From contig CALKCJ010000005.1 in assembly GCA_938082375.1 (NCBI GenBank), positions 1 through 64,000 on the forward strand: a stretch of 64,000 bases of DNA, read 5' to 3'. The translations under genes and the position numbers were made by a program. This document shows positions 55,907-62,955 of the stretch, piece by piece. Within the stretch, counting starts at the first letter, position 1, and every line of letters begins with the position of its first letter. This stretch comes from an uncultured Thermomicrobiaceae bacterium (GTDB taxonomy: Bacteria; Chloroflexota; Chloroflexia; Thermomicrobiales; Thermomicrobiaceae). A model generated the notes under the pieces. The model was not told where the DNA came from. It saw only the letters and a list, made by a program, of their open reading frames with translations, and ran no database searches.

Positions 55907-56389
55907 TCACCTGGTATCACTGGCGGCACGCTCACCCCGAGATCCCTGCTCTACGGAGCCCTCTCCCACGGCAGGCACAGCCCGCGTGATCTGCTCGAGC
56001 GCTCGGATCAGCGCCGGCCCGATAGTCTGGAGCTCCTGCCAGTGAAAGGCCGCGAGATCCTCCAGTACCCGCCTGCCCTCGGCGGTGAGCCGGACAGAGA
56101 CCTGGCGGCGGTCGCGTTCCCCGCGCTCGCGCCGGACGAGGCCCCGACGCTCCAGGCGATCGACTAGCTCGACGGCGCTGTGGTGCTGGATCTGGAGCCG
56201 CTCCGCCAGCTCTCTGATCGTCGGCTCTTGATCCGGCGGCAACCCGCGCAGCGCCAGGAGTAACTGGTGCTGTTGCGGCTCGAGGCCAACGGCGCGCGCC
56301 GCCTCCTCGCTCCACCGCAGGAACCGCCGGAGCTGGTACCGGAACTCGGCCAGCGCCCGGTAGTGCTCGTCACGGAGGGTTTGGCCCAT
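55907..56389 (-). CDS. MarR-family transcriptional regulator
   Basis: 160 residues. The winged helix is clear: LEPQQHQLLLALRGLP, TIRELAERLQIQHHSAVELVDRLERRGLV and RRERGERDRRQVSVRLTAEGRRVLEDL. It starts after GGAGGTG. It is divergent from a small membrane protein gene, and a perfect inverted repeat lies between them (56409-56425), the expected layout for autoregulation and control of the neighbour. The ligand is unknown. Confidence 0.92.
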   Translation of the reverse strand: MGQTLRDEHYRALAEFRYQLRRFLRWSEEAARAVGLEPQQHQLLLALRGLPPDQEPTIRELAERLQIQHHSAVELVDRLERRGLVRRERGERDRRQVSVRLTAEGRRVLEDLAAFHWQELQTIGPALIRALEQITRAVPAVGEGSVEQGSRGERAASDTR

Positions 56390-56408
56390 CCTCACCTCCA
56401 CGCAAATC

Positions 56409-56428
56409 ATATCGGATCACGATATACT
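56409..56428. promoter_or_regulatory. Likely MarR operator overlapping a -10 box
   Basis: ATATCG (56409-56414) and CGATAT (56420-56425) form a perfect inverted repeat with a 5-base spacer. TATACT (56423-56428) overlaps the right half and would be the -10 of the divergent membrane protein gene. MarR dimers usually bind such short palindromes and block polymerase. Confidence 0.6.
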
Positions 56429-56479
56429 TGAGCGAGGTTGGGCCGCTGCCCTGCTGGCCGTGTCTCGCTGGAGGTAATC

Positions 56480-56860
56480 ATGAGCGAAACGTCGCCGTCG
56501 GGAATCCGCCCGTTCCGTATCGTGGAGGGGATCGCGCTCTGCGGCATCGTCAGCCTGCTCGCGTTGCTGCCGCCAGGGCTGCACTTCGTCACTGGGCCGC
56601 TCGGCCCGATCATCGGCGGATTTGCAGCCGGGGCGGCGCTCCGCCTGCGGGCAGCGGAGGCGTTTAGCCTCGGTGTTGCCCTCGCGCTCCTCATCGGACT
56701 ACCGGCTCCACTCCTGCTGACCGAACTCGGTATCCTCCCTCACCTGGCGATAGCCGCGCTGGTCTTCTTCTCGCTCCTCGCCGCCGTGTACATCGGCGTG
56801 TTCAGCATGGCTGGCGCCTACTTCGGCTCGCAGAGCGGGCGGCAGCGCCCAACCGCCTAG
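56480..56860 (+). CDS. Small membrane protein controlled by MarR neighbour
   Basis: 126 residues from the ATG at 56480, preceded by TGGAGGT. It has about four hydrophobic segments (IVEGIALCGIVSLLALLPPG, LGPIIGGFAAGAALRL, FSLGVALALLIGLPAPLLL and a last one near AIAALVFFSLLAAVYIGVF). The layout resembles small DUF5518-type membrane proteins, but the match is not certain. Its divergent partner and shared operator suggest it responds to the MarR ligand. Confidence 0.7.
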   Translation: MSETSPSGIRPFRIVEGIALCGIVSLLALLPPGLHFVTGPLGPIIGGFAAGAALRLRAAEAFSLGVALALLIGLPAPLLLTELGILPHLAIAALVFFSLLAAVYIGVFSMAGAYFGSQSGRQRPTA

Positions 56861-56889
56861 CTGGCCCGGTACACCGGCAGCCATCCGGG

Positions 56890-57203
56890 CCGTAACTGTG
56901 GCAGATATTGGTCAGGAGTACGGCAGATTCGAGGGATAGGCTACTGCCCACGCTTTGGCGGGAACCCTCCGTGGGCACCAGACCACGCCCGGCGCCGCCC
57001 ACCAGTGGCGGCCCGTGCGAGTCCCCGCCGGGTTGAAGATCGCCCGGCTGTCAGGGGATCTCAAAGAGGGTGATCGAGTGCGCGACGCGAGTGTGGTGTC
57101 CGAGGTGCGCCGGAGAGGTTATCGAGCTTCAGCTCGGCGGGCGGTGACCCGGCCGGAGAGCGAATGACAACCGCCCCGGCCTCGATAGGCCAGGGCGGTT
57201 TCT
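56890..57203 (+). ncRNA. Candidate structured non-coding RNA, unknown class
   Basis: In order: an 8-bp stem (TGCCCACG with CGTGGGCA, about 56945-56978), GCCGCC/GGCGGC around seven bases near 57000, CGAGCT/AGCTCG near 57125, and then the terminal hairpin. I compared it by eye with RNase P RNA, tmRNA, SRP RNA and cobalamin riboswitch consensus pieces and found none. The promoter is not clear. It may instead be a long 3' untranslated region of the membrane protein gene. Confidence 0.25.
57169..57203 (+). terminator. Strong hairpin terminator
   Basis: AACCGCCC (57169-57176) pairs with GGGCGGTT (57193-57200). An inner stem (GGCCT/AGGCC) extends the helix with a small mismatch, and TTCTCCT follows. 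It is bidirectional in appearance but best on the plus strand, where the nearest upstream gene ends 310 bases earlier. Confidence 0.65.
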
Positions 57204-57421
57204 CCTCGTAGAAATGGGGGCGAACCTCCGTTCAGAGCGTTGGGCGAAGGGATTCCTACAGACCTCGCCGAGGCTTTGGCTCGTAACACCAATCTCTCAC
57301 CGACAGCATCTCGTCCAGTGCAGCCGGATGGGACTCAGGCCAGTCCGCATCGGTGCTTGGCCTGGCTCCGACCTCAGGTGTGCGACGCCTGCTCTGCACC
57401 CATCGCGGCCCGACGCGGCGA

Positions 57422-57772
57422 CTAGCCGAGCGCCATGCGCAGCCGGTTGCCGCCGAGCAGATGGAAGTGCAGGTGGTAGACGCTCTGTCCCGCGTCCGGC
57501 CCCACGTTCGTCAATACCCGGTAGCCGCTCTCGGCGATCCCGGTCTCGCGCGCCACCCGCGCGGCCACCTGCAGGCAACGGCCGAGCAGCACAGGATCCG
57601 TCTCCTCGGCCTCGCGCAGCGACGTAAGATGTTGATTGGGGATGACCAGGACGTGCACGCGCGCTTGCGGGTGGATGTCCCAGAAGGCGGTCACGAGGTC
57701 GTCCTGATAGATAATTCGCGCTGGTTGTCGGCCAGACGCAATTTCGCAAAACACGCACCTGGTCTCCCTCAT
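57422..57772 (-). CDS. HIT family nucleotide-binding protein (HINT type)
   Basis: 116 residues. It starts RETRCVFCEIASGRQPARI, and the catalytic histidine triad is YHLHFHLLGG near the C-terminus. This is the HxHxH form of nucleoside phosphoramidase/HINT proteins. One zinc-type CxxC pair is present at the N-terminus (CVFC). It starts after GGAAGGGAG and is divergent from mutM with a 41-base gap. Confidence 0.94.
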   Translation of the reverse strand: MRETRCVFCEIASGRQPARIIYQDDLVTAFWDIHPQARVHVLVIPNQHLTSLREAEETDPVLLGRCLQVAARVARETGIAESGYRVLTNVGPDAGQSVYHLHFHLLGGNRLRMALG

Positions 57773-57813
57773 GACACTCCCTTCCTCGCTCGTGTGACGC
57801 TCTGGAGCACGCG

Positions 57814-58701
57814 ATGCCGGAGTTGCCTGAAGTCGAAGTCGTCCGCCGCTCGCTCGAGCCGCAGCTCCGTGGCTCCAGAATCATACGCATCCTCGCCGGC
57901 CAGCACCCAGCCGATATCCTGGCGCTGCCGCTCGAGGAGTTCGCCCGCGAAGTCGAAGGGCGGCGGATTACCGGGCTCGGGCGGCGCGGGAAGACACTGC
58001 TGATCGACCTCGACTCCGGGGCGACCGTCACCGTCCACCTGGGGATGACCGGCGAGCTCTCCCTGGTCCGGCCGGACGAGCCGTGCCCCTCACACCACCA
58101 CCTCACCTTCGTGCTCGAGCAGGGGCGGGAGCTCCGCTACCGGGATATCCGCCGCTTCGGGCGCATCGGCCTCCTGAGACCCGGCGAGCGGAACCGGCTG
58201 GAGGCGCGCCTGGGGCCGGAACCGCTCGCGCCCGAGCTCACATCGGAGCGGCTGCACGAGCGCCTCGCCCGGCACCGGCGAGCGATCAAGGCGCTCCTCC
58301 TCGAACAGTCGTTCCTAGCTGGCGTGGGCAACATCTACGCCGACGAGGCATTGTTCCGCGCGGGCCTCAACCCGCTGCGCCCAGCGCACTCGCTGAACCT
58401 CGAAGAGACACGTCGGCTGCTGGCCGCCCTGCGCGAGGTGCTGGAAGAGGCAATCGCCCGCCGGGGAACGACGATCCGCAACTACCGGGATGGGCTCGGC
58501 CAGCCAGGTGAGAACCAGGCCCGCCTCCAGATCTATGGCCGGCCGCCGGGAAGCCCCTGCCCGGTCTGCGGCACGCCGGTCGAGCGCGTGGTGGTGGCGC
58601 AGCGCGGCACGACCTTCTGCCCGCGCTGTCAGCCGCTCCTGCCGACGGCTGCGGCCAGCCGCTCGGGTAATGCCGGATCGTCGGGATCGAGCACTGGGTA
58701 G
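57814..58701 (+). CDS. mutM: Formamidopyrimidine-DNA glycosylase
   Basis: 295 residues. It removes oxidised purines such as 8-oxoguanine. The catalytic N-terminus PELPEVEVVRRSLEP starts after the initiator Met; the helix-two-turns-helix holds FLAGVGNIYADEALFRAGLNP; the C-terminal zinc finger is CPVCGTPVERVV with CPRC. About 25 Ser/Gly/Ala residues follow the finger; this tail overlaps the convergent threonine-synthase-like gene by 73 bases. It starts after TGGAG. Confidence 0.95.
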   Translation: MPELPEVEVVRRSLEPQLRGSRIIRILAGQHPADILALPLEEFAREVEGRRITGLGRRGKTLLIDLDSGATVTVHLGMTGELSLVRPDEPCPSHHHLTFVLEQGRELRYRDIRRFGRIGLLRPGERNRLEARLGPEPLAPELTSERLHERLARHRRAIKALLLEQSFLAGVGNIYADEALFRAGLNPLRPAHSLNLEETRRLLAALREVLEEAIARRGTTIRNYRDGLGQPGENQARLQIYGRPPGSPCPVCGTPVERVVVAQRGTTFCPRCQPLLPTAAASRSGNAGSSGSSTG

Positions 58702-59888
58702 TTGCCCTCGACCAGCTCTAGGTGTTTGAGCCCGCTGCCGGTGAGGAACAAAACGACCTCGTCGCCTGGCCCGAGCTCGCCTCGCTCGCGCAGGCGCCGG
58801 GCGGCAGCCACAGTGGCGCCGGCCTCCGGCGAGACGAACAGCCCCTCCAGCCGGGCCAGCAGGCGCACTCCTTCCAGCATCTCCTCGTCGCCGACTGCCA
58901 GCGCCGTGCCGCCACTCGCGCGTACGGCGTCCAGGATCAGGTAGTCGCCAATAGCGACCGGCACCCGGATTCCCGGTGCGATCGTGTGCGCGTCGGCCCA
59001 GGGCTCGGCGTGGCGAGCGCCGTCCCGGAAGGCTCGCACGATCGGGGCACAGCCCTCAGCCTGAACCACGATCATCCGGGGTCGGCCCCAGCTGATGAGG
59101 CCCAGGCGCTCCAGCTCGTCGAACGCTTTCCACATGCCGACGATGCCGGTGCCGCCGCCGGTCGGGTAGACGATGGCGTCGGGCAACCGCCAGCCGAGCT
59201 GCTCGGCCAGCTCCAGCCCCATCGTCTTCTTCCCCTCGGCCCGGTACGGCTCCTTGAGGGTAGAGACGTCCATCCAGCCGAAGCGTTCCACCCCGGCCCG
59301 GACGACGCGGCCACAGTCGTTGATCAGCCCACGGACAAGGAAGACGTGGGCCCCGTAGGCCCGGCACTCGGCAGGCATCGCCGCGGGCGTGTCTTCCGGC
59401 ATGAAGACGTAGGCAGGCAGGCCGGCATGGGCCGTGTAAGCGCTCATGGCCGCGGCCGCGTTGCCGGCCGAGGGGATGGCGACCGCCCTGGCGCCGAGCT
59501 CTTTCGCGCGGGAGACAGCCGCTGCGAGCCCACGCGCCTTGAAACTCCCGGTCGGGTTCTGGCTCTCGTCCTTGAGCCAGAGCCGCGAGAGGCCAAGTGC
59601 CCGGCCCAGCCGCTCGGCGCGCAGCAACGGCGTGCCGCCTTCGCCGAGCGTCAGCCGGTTGGCCGGGTCGCGCACCGGCATCAGCTCGTGGTAGCGCCAG
59701 AGCGTCCAGGGGCGCGAGCGCAGCGCCTCCCGCGTCAGGGTCTGGGCCGCGCGTATCAGGTCGTACTCGGCGAAGAGGACTTTGCCGCATGCCGGGCAGG
59801 TGGTGTGGATCTCATCGGCCGGGTACGCTTCGCCGCAGCTCGTGCAGCGTAGGCCGGCGAGACAGCTCGCCGAAACGACCTGTTCCAT
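58629..59888 (-). CDS. Threonine synthase-like PLP enzyme (second copy)
   Basis: 419 residues from the ATG at 59888. The N-terminal zinc ribbon (CTSCGEAYPADEIHTTCPACG) is followed by the PLP domain with NPTGSFKARG (the cofactor lysine), IPSAGNAAAAMSAY and PTGGGTGIVGMWKA. It differs from the ThrC at 22.7 kb, notably in KARG in place of KDRG and SAGN in place of STGN, and is not linked to thrB. It may be a true threonine synthase of another lineage or act on a related substrate. Confidence 0.8.
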   Translation of the reverse strand: MEQVVSASCLAGLRCTSCGEAYPADEIHTTCPACGKVLFAEYDLIRAAQTLTREALRSRPWTLWRYHELMPVRDPANRLTLGEGGTPLLRAERLGRALGLSRLWLKDESQNPTGSFKARGLAAAVSRAKELGARAVAIPSAGNAAAAMSAYTAHAGLPAYVFMPEDTPAAMPAECRAYGAHVFLVRGLINDCGRVVRAGVERFGWMDVSTLKEPYRAEGKKTMGLELAEQLGWRLPDAIVYPTGGGTGIVGMWKAFDELERLGLISWGRPRMIVVQAEGCAPIVRAFRDGARHAEPWADAHTIAPGIRVPVAIGDYLILDAVRASGGTALAVGDEEMLEGVRLLARLEGLFVSPEAGATVAAARRLRERGELGPGDEVVLFLTGSGLKHLELVEGNYPVLDPDDPALPERLAAAVGRSG

Positions 59889-60117
59889 GTACCTCGTGCT
59901 CCCTTCGCTCTCGATCACCTGGCGCATCGCCGCGCCGGCCACCAGTGTACGGCAGCTCGCCGTGCCGGGCGTCGCTGCGGCGCGATGCCGCGGATAGAGC
60001 GCGAGGCCGCTGCCATGGTAAGATTCCGGGCACGACCCAACGATTGGCTGGCCCGCGCGACGCTGTGGCGCGTAATCCGCGCCTGGCGGTCGCTCGCAGG
60101 ACGAGAGGATCGGATCC

Positions 60118-61296
60118 GTGGCCCGACAGACTGAGGGCGCAGCACAGCGAGTATGGCGACGGCTGCGAGGAGCCGAGCCACTGCTGGTAGCAGTGACGCT
60201 GGCAGCGTGGGTAGCCCGACGGATTGGCTTCTTCGACGGCTGGCGATGGTTGCTCGACGTGCTGACCGTCGCAGCCCTCACGGCGCTGGCACTGATCTGG
60301 TCAATCCGCCTCGTCCAGTGGGGGCGGGCGTTGTTCGAGGAGCCTCGACGCGTGCTGCTCATCGCCGGCAGCCTCCTCATAACAATTCTCTCTCCCCCGG
60401 TGCTGCTCTTCAGCCTGGCGCAACTCGGCGGCGAGCTGCTGGTACGCCTGCGCTACCGCGGCCGCCTGCCCGCGCCAGCCACCTATCGCCAGCAGGTACG
60501 CTACCGCCTCCCAGTCACTGGCTGCTGGACGGTCTACAATGGCGGGGTCACGCCGGAGACGTCGCACTCATGGGGGCTCGCTGGCCAGCGTTACGCCTAC
60601 GATCTCGTCGTCTGCGACGAAAATGGGCGGAGCTGCCGCGTCGACCCGGCCCGGCGACCTGAGGACTGCTACGCCTGGGGACAACCGGTCGTCGCCCCGG
60701 CCGACGGTCTGGTGATCGCAGTGCGGGACGGCCACCGCGACTGCCCGTGGGTCGGCATTGTCGACCCATTCGCTTGGAGCCCGCTTGGCAACGTCGTGGT
60801 GATCAGGCACGCGGAGGGCGAGTACAGCCTGCTGGCGCACCTGCAGCGAGGCAGCGTGTGCGTGCGGCCCGGCCAGCCAGTCGAAGCCGGGCAGATGGTC
60901 GGGCGATGCGGGAATTCAGGGCACTCGACCGAGCCGCACCTGCATATCCAGGTGCAGGATAACCCCCACTTTCTCCTGGCCGCTTCGCTGCCGGTACAGT
61001 TCGACGGCTGGTGGCGTTTTGGGAGCGAGAGCGCAGAAGCGGAATACCTCTCCTGCGGCTATCTCCGCCGCGGCGACCGCGCGTGCGACTGCCTGAGCAC
61101 CGAGGTGACCGAGGGTAGCGGTATGGCTTACGGCTCGCGAGGCCCGGCCGGAGGAGCTGGAAACGGCTGTTCAGCGAGGCCGATGACACCTGGGGAAAAA
61201 CGAGACCGCCCTCAGTTTGAAGGCGGTGTACCGGAGCGGGAGACGGGATTCGAACCCGCGACAACCGGCTTGGGAAGCCGGCACTCTGCCAACTGA
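60118..61296 (+). CDS. Membrane-anchored M23 (LytM-like) metallopeptidase
   Basis: 392 residues, GTG start with GAGAGGATC upstream. Three N-terminal hydrophobic segments (about 20-105) precede a LytM domain with zinc ligands His150 and Asp162 (HSWGLAGQRYAYD), His241 (LLAHLQRG) and His274/His276 (EPHLHIQV). It should act on peptidoglycan cross-links or similar peptides outside the cell. The frame does not stop after the domain. It runs through a terminator and into the opposite strand of tRNA-Gly, so the last 45 residues are probably not conserved. Confidence 0.85.
   Translation: MARQTEGAAQRVWRRLRGAEPLLVAVTLAAWVARRIGFFDGWRWLLDVLTVAALTALALIWSIRLVQWGRALFEEPRRVLLIAGSLLITILSPPVLLFSLAQLGGELLVRLRYRGRLPAPATYRQQVRYRLPVTGCWTVYNGGVTPETSHSWGLAGQRYAYDLVVCDENGRSCRVDPARRPEDCYAWGQPVVAPADGLVIAVRDGHRDCPWVGIVDPFAWSPLGNVVVIRHAEGEYSLLAHLQRGSVCVRPGQPVEAGQMVGRCGNSGHSTEPHLHIQVQDNPHFLLAASLPVQFDGWWRFGSESAEAEYLSCGYLRRGDRACDCLSTEVTEGSGMAYGSRGPAGGAGNGCSARPMTPGEKRDRPQFEGGVPERETGFEPATTGLGSRHSAN
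61196..61227 (-). terminator. Rho-independent terminator after tRNA-Gly
   Basis: On the minus strand ACCGCC, an 11-base loop and GGCGGT form the stem (61227-61205), followed by CTCG and TTTTT (61200-61196). It lies seven bases past the tRNA 3' end. Confidence 0.8.
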
Positions 61297-61307
61297 GTTA
61301 CTCCCGC
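61235..61307 (-). tRNA. tRNA-Gly (CCC)
   Basis: The cloverleaf reads acceptor GCGGGAG with CTCCCGC, D arm CTCAGTTGGCAGAG, anticodon stem CCGGC/GCCGG with loop TTCCCAA (anticodon CCC), and T arm CGGG TTCGAAT CCCG. The discriminator T is the usual one for glycine tRNA. CCA is not encoded. It overlaps the 3' end of the M23 peptidase frame on the other strand. Confidence 0.95.
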
Positions 61308-61324
61308 GTCGTTTGTCGTCATAG

Positions 61325-61354
61325 AGTATAGCGTGTCTCACCCCCGCTTGTCCA
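61325..61354 (-). promoter_or_regulatory. Promoter of tRNA-Gly
   Basis: TGGACA (61354-61349) and TATACT (61330-61325) on the minus strand are 18 bases apart. The tRNA 5' end follows 17 bases after the -10 box. Confidence 0.7.
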
Positions 61355-61378
61355 GTACTGAGATGCCGGGGCCGCGCC

Positions 61379-62674
61379 CTACCGCTCGGCGGCTGTCGAT
61401 CGCGTTGCCGGCTGAACGCCTGCCTGGTCGCCTCTCCGCCAGCCAGCGCGCAGCGCTACAGCCAGCGCCAGCAGGTTGCCGAGCGAGAGGAGGAAGAAGC
61501 CGAGCGCAAGGCCGGTCGGCGACCCCTGCGCGAGCTGGCCGATCGCGAGGCCGAACAGGTTGGCGAGCACGGTGCTAATGAAGCCGATGACACTGCTGGC
61601 GAAGCCAGCGATGTCGCCGAGCGGCTCCAGCGCTGCACTGTTGGCGTTAGAGAAGATTAACGCGATACTGAAGAAGGCAGCGTTCAGTAGCAACCAGTAT
61701 CCCAGTGGTCCGGCACCAAGCGATGCGGCGGCGACCAGCAACGCGGCGGCTAGGCTCAAGCCGACTATGGCAGGCGGTAGGACACGCCGCAGGCCGAGTC
61801 GCGTGACCCCCAAGCCGTTCATCACGGTACCCACCACCTGGAAGAGGCCGGTGCCAGCGAACGCCAGGGCGAACTGGGTGTTGGAGAGCCCGAAGTGCTG
61901 CTTGTAGAGCTGCGCGGAGCTGGCCAAATAGGCGTAGAGCATCCCGTAGGTGCAGGCGAGGATCAGCGTGAACGCCAGGCTGGACGGGGTCTGGAGCAGC
62001 CGTTGCCAGGCCCGCCGCAGGTGGTCGACCTGCAGCGGTCGTCGCCGCTCCGGAGGCAGGCTCTCGGGCAAGCGCAGCGCCAGCCAGATCACCAGGACGG
62101 CGGCGATGGTGGCGATCAGAGCGAACGGCGCGCGCCATCCCCAGCGCAGGAGGAGCACCCCGAGCGATGGCGCGACGAGCGGGGCGACGAGTAAGACCAT
62201 CATCGCGAAGGAGAGCACGCGCGCCATCGCCTCGCCCCGATAGAAGTCGCGCACTAGCGCTGTACCGACGACCCGCATCGCGGCCCCGAACATCCCCTGG
62301 ACGAACCGCACCGCGAGGATGAACCCGAACGATGGCGCGAAGACCAGCGCGAGAGCGCAAAGCAAGAAGCCGGTGGCCGCCACCCCGAGCACCGGTCGCC
62401 GGCCAAAGCAGTCGCTCAGTGGCCCGAAGTACACTTGCCCGAAGGCGAAACCGAGGAAATAGAGGTTGACGACCAGTTGCGCGCGGGTGTCGCTGGTCTG
62501 GAAAGCGAGCGCGAGGTCGTGCAGCGCCGGGAGCATCGCGTCGATGCTGAAGGCACTCAGCGCCATGAGGAAGCCGAGGAGCGCGGTCATCTCGGCCGCC
62601 GGGATCGGTAGTCCGGTGCGCACCTGCTCGGTGCCGGCACCCTTCCAGGTCGCCCGCCTGTGCTGCATTGTCAT
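61379..62674 (-). CDS. Bcr/CflA-family MFS drug efflux transporter
   Basis: About 431 residues with twelve predicted helices. The family pattern is clear: ALSAFSIDAMLPALHDLALAF in helix 1, then QLVVNLYFLGFAFGQVYFGPLSDCFGRRPVLG, with the MFS motif A (GPLSDCFGRRP), and RVVGTALVRDF. It exports drugs or metabolites by proton antiport. The start is uncertain: ATG at 62674 or 62668, without a strong ribosome site. Confidence 0.88.
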   Translation of the reverse strand: MTMQHRRATWKGAGTEQVRTGLPIPAAEMTALLGFLMALSAFSIDAMLPALHDLALAFQTSDTRAQLVVNLYFLGFAFGQVYFGPLSDCFGRRPVLGVAATGFLLCALALVFAPSFGFILAVRFVQGMFGAAMRVVGTALVRDFYRGEAMARVLSFAMMVLLVAPLVAPSLGVLLLRWGWRAPFALIATIAAVLVIWLALRLPESLPPERRRPLQVDHLRRAWQRLLQTPSSLAFTLILACTYGMLYAYLASSAQLYKQHFGLSNTQFALAFAGTGLFQVVGTVMNGLGVTRLGLRRVLPPAIVGLSLAAALLVAAASLGAGPLGYWLLLNAAFFSIALIFSNANSAALEPLGDIAGFASSVIGFISTVLANLFGLAIGQLAQGSPTGLALGFFLLSLGNLLALAVALRAGWRRGDQAGVQPATRSTAAER

Positions 62675-62955
62675 TTCGGTGCCGCTCTCGCATTGTTCGC
62701 ATCGCCTCGCCAGCCGCTGCCGGCGGAGTGTGGGCCCGGCCACGCAGGCGGCGACGATCGCCTGATCATAGCAGAGGGGGCGTCTCAGCGGCCTCCTGGC
62801 TGGCCTTCTCAGGGTAAGGGGCGTGTGGCGCATCCGCGATACCTCGGGGGCTCGATCCGCAATGTTCCCGGGTGGCCGGGAACCCCTGTCTTCTCACCCG
62901 CCGCTGCACAATAGAGTCCCTATCTGCCGATTGGGACGTCGTGGGAAGGAGTACG

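Larger units (their letters stand above)
56861..57421. other. 561-base gap with structured stretch and terminator
   Basis: No protein gene is supported on either strand. The first 340 bases hold several G+C-rich hairpins and end in a long hairpin at 57169-57200, suggesting an RNA gene or a long structured 3' region. Bases 57210-57421 show nothing recognisable. Confidence 0.5.

Noticed and set aside
56890-57203. RNase P RNA, tmRNA, SRP RNA or cobalamin riboswitch
   Set aside because: None of the conserved core strings of these RNAs was found on either strand, so only an unnamed candidate is reported.
59889-60380. Upstream extension of the second threonine synthase frame
   Set aside because: No homology in the extension. 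It overlaps the divergent peptidase gene, and the ATG at 59888 begins right before the zinc ribbon.
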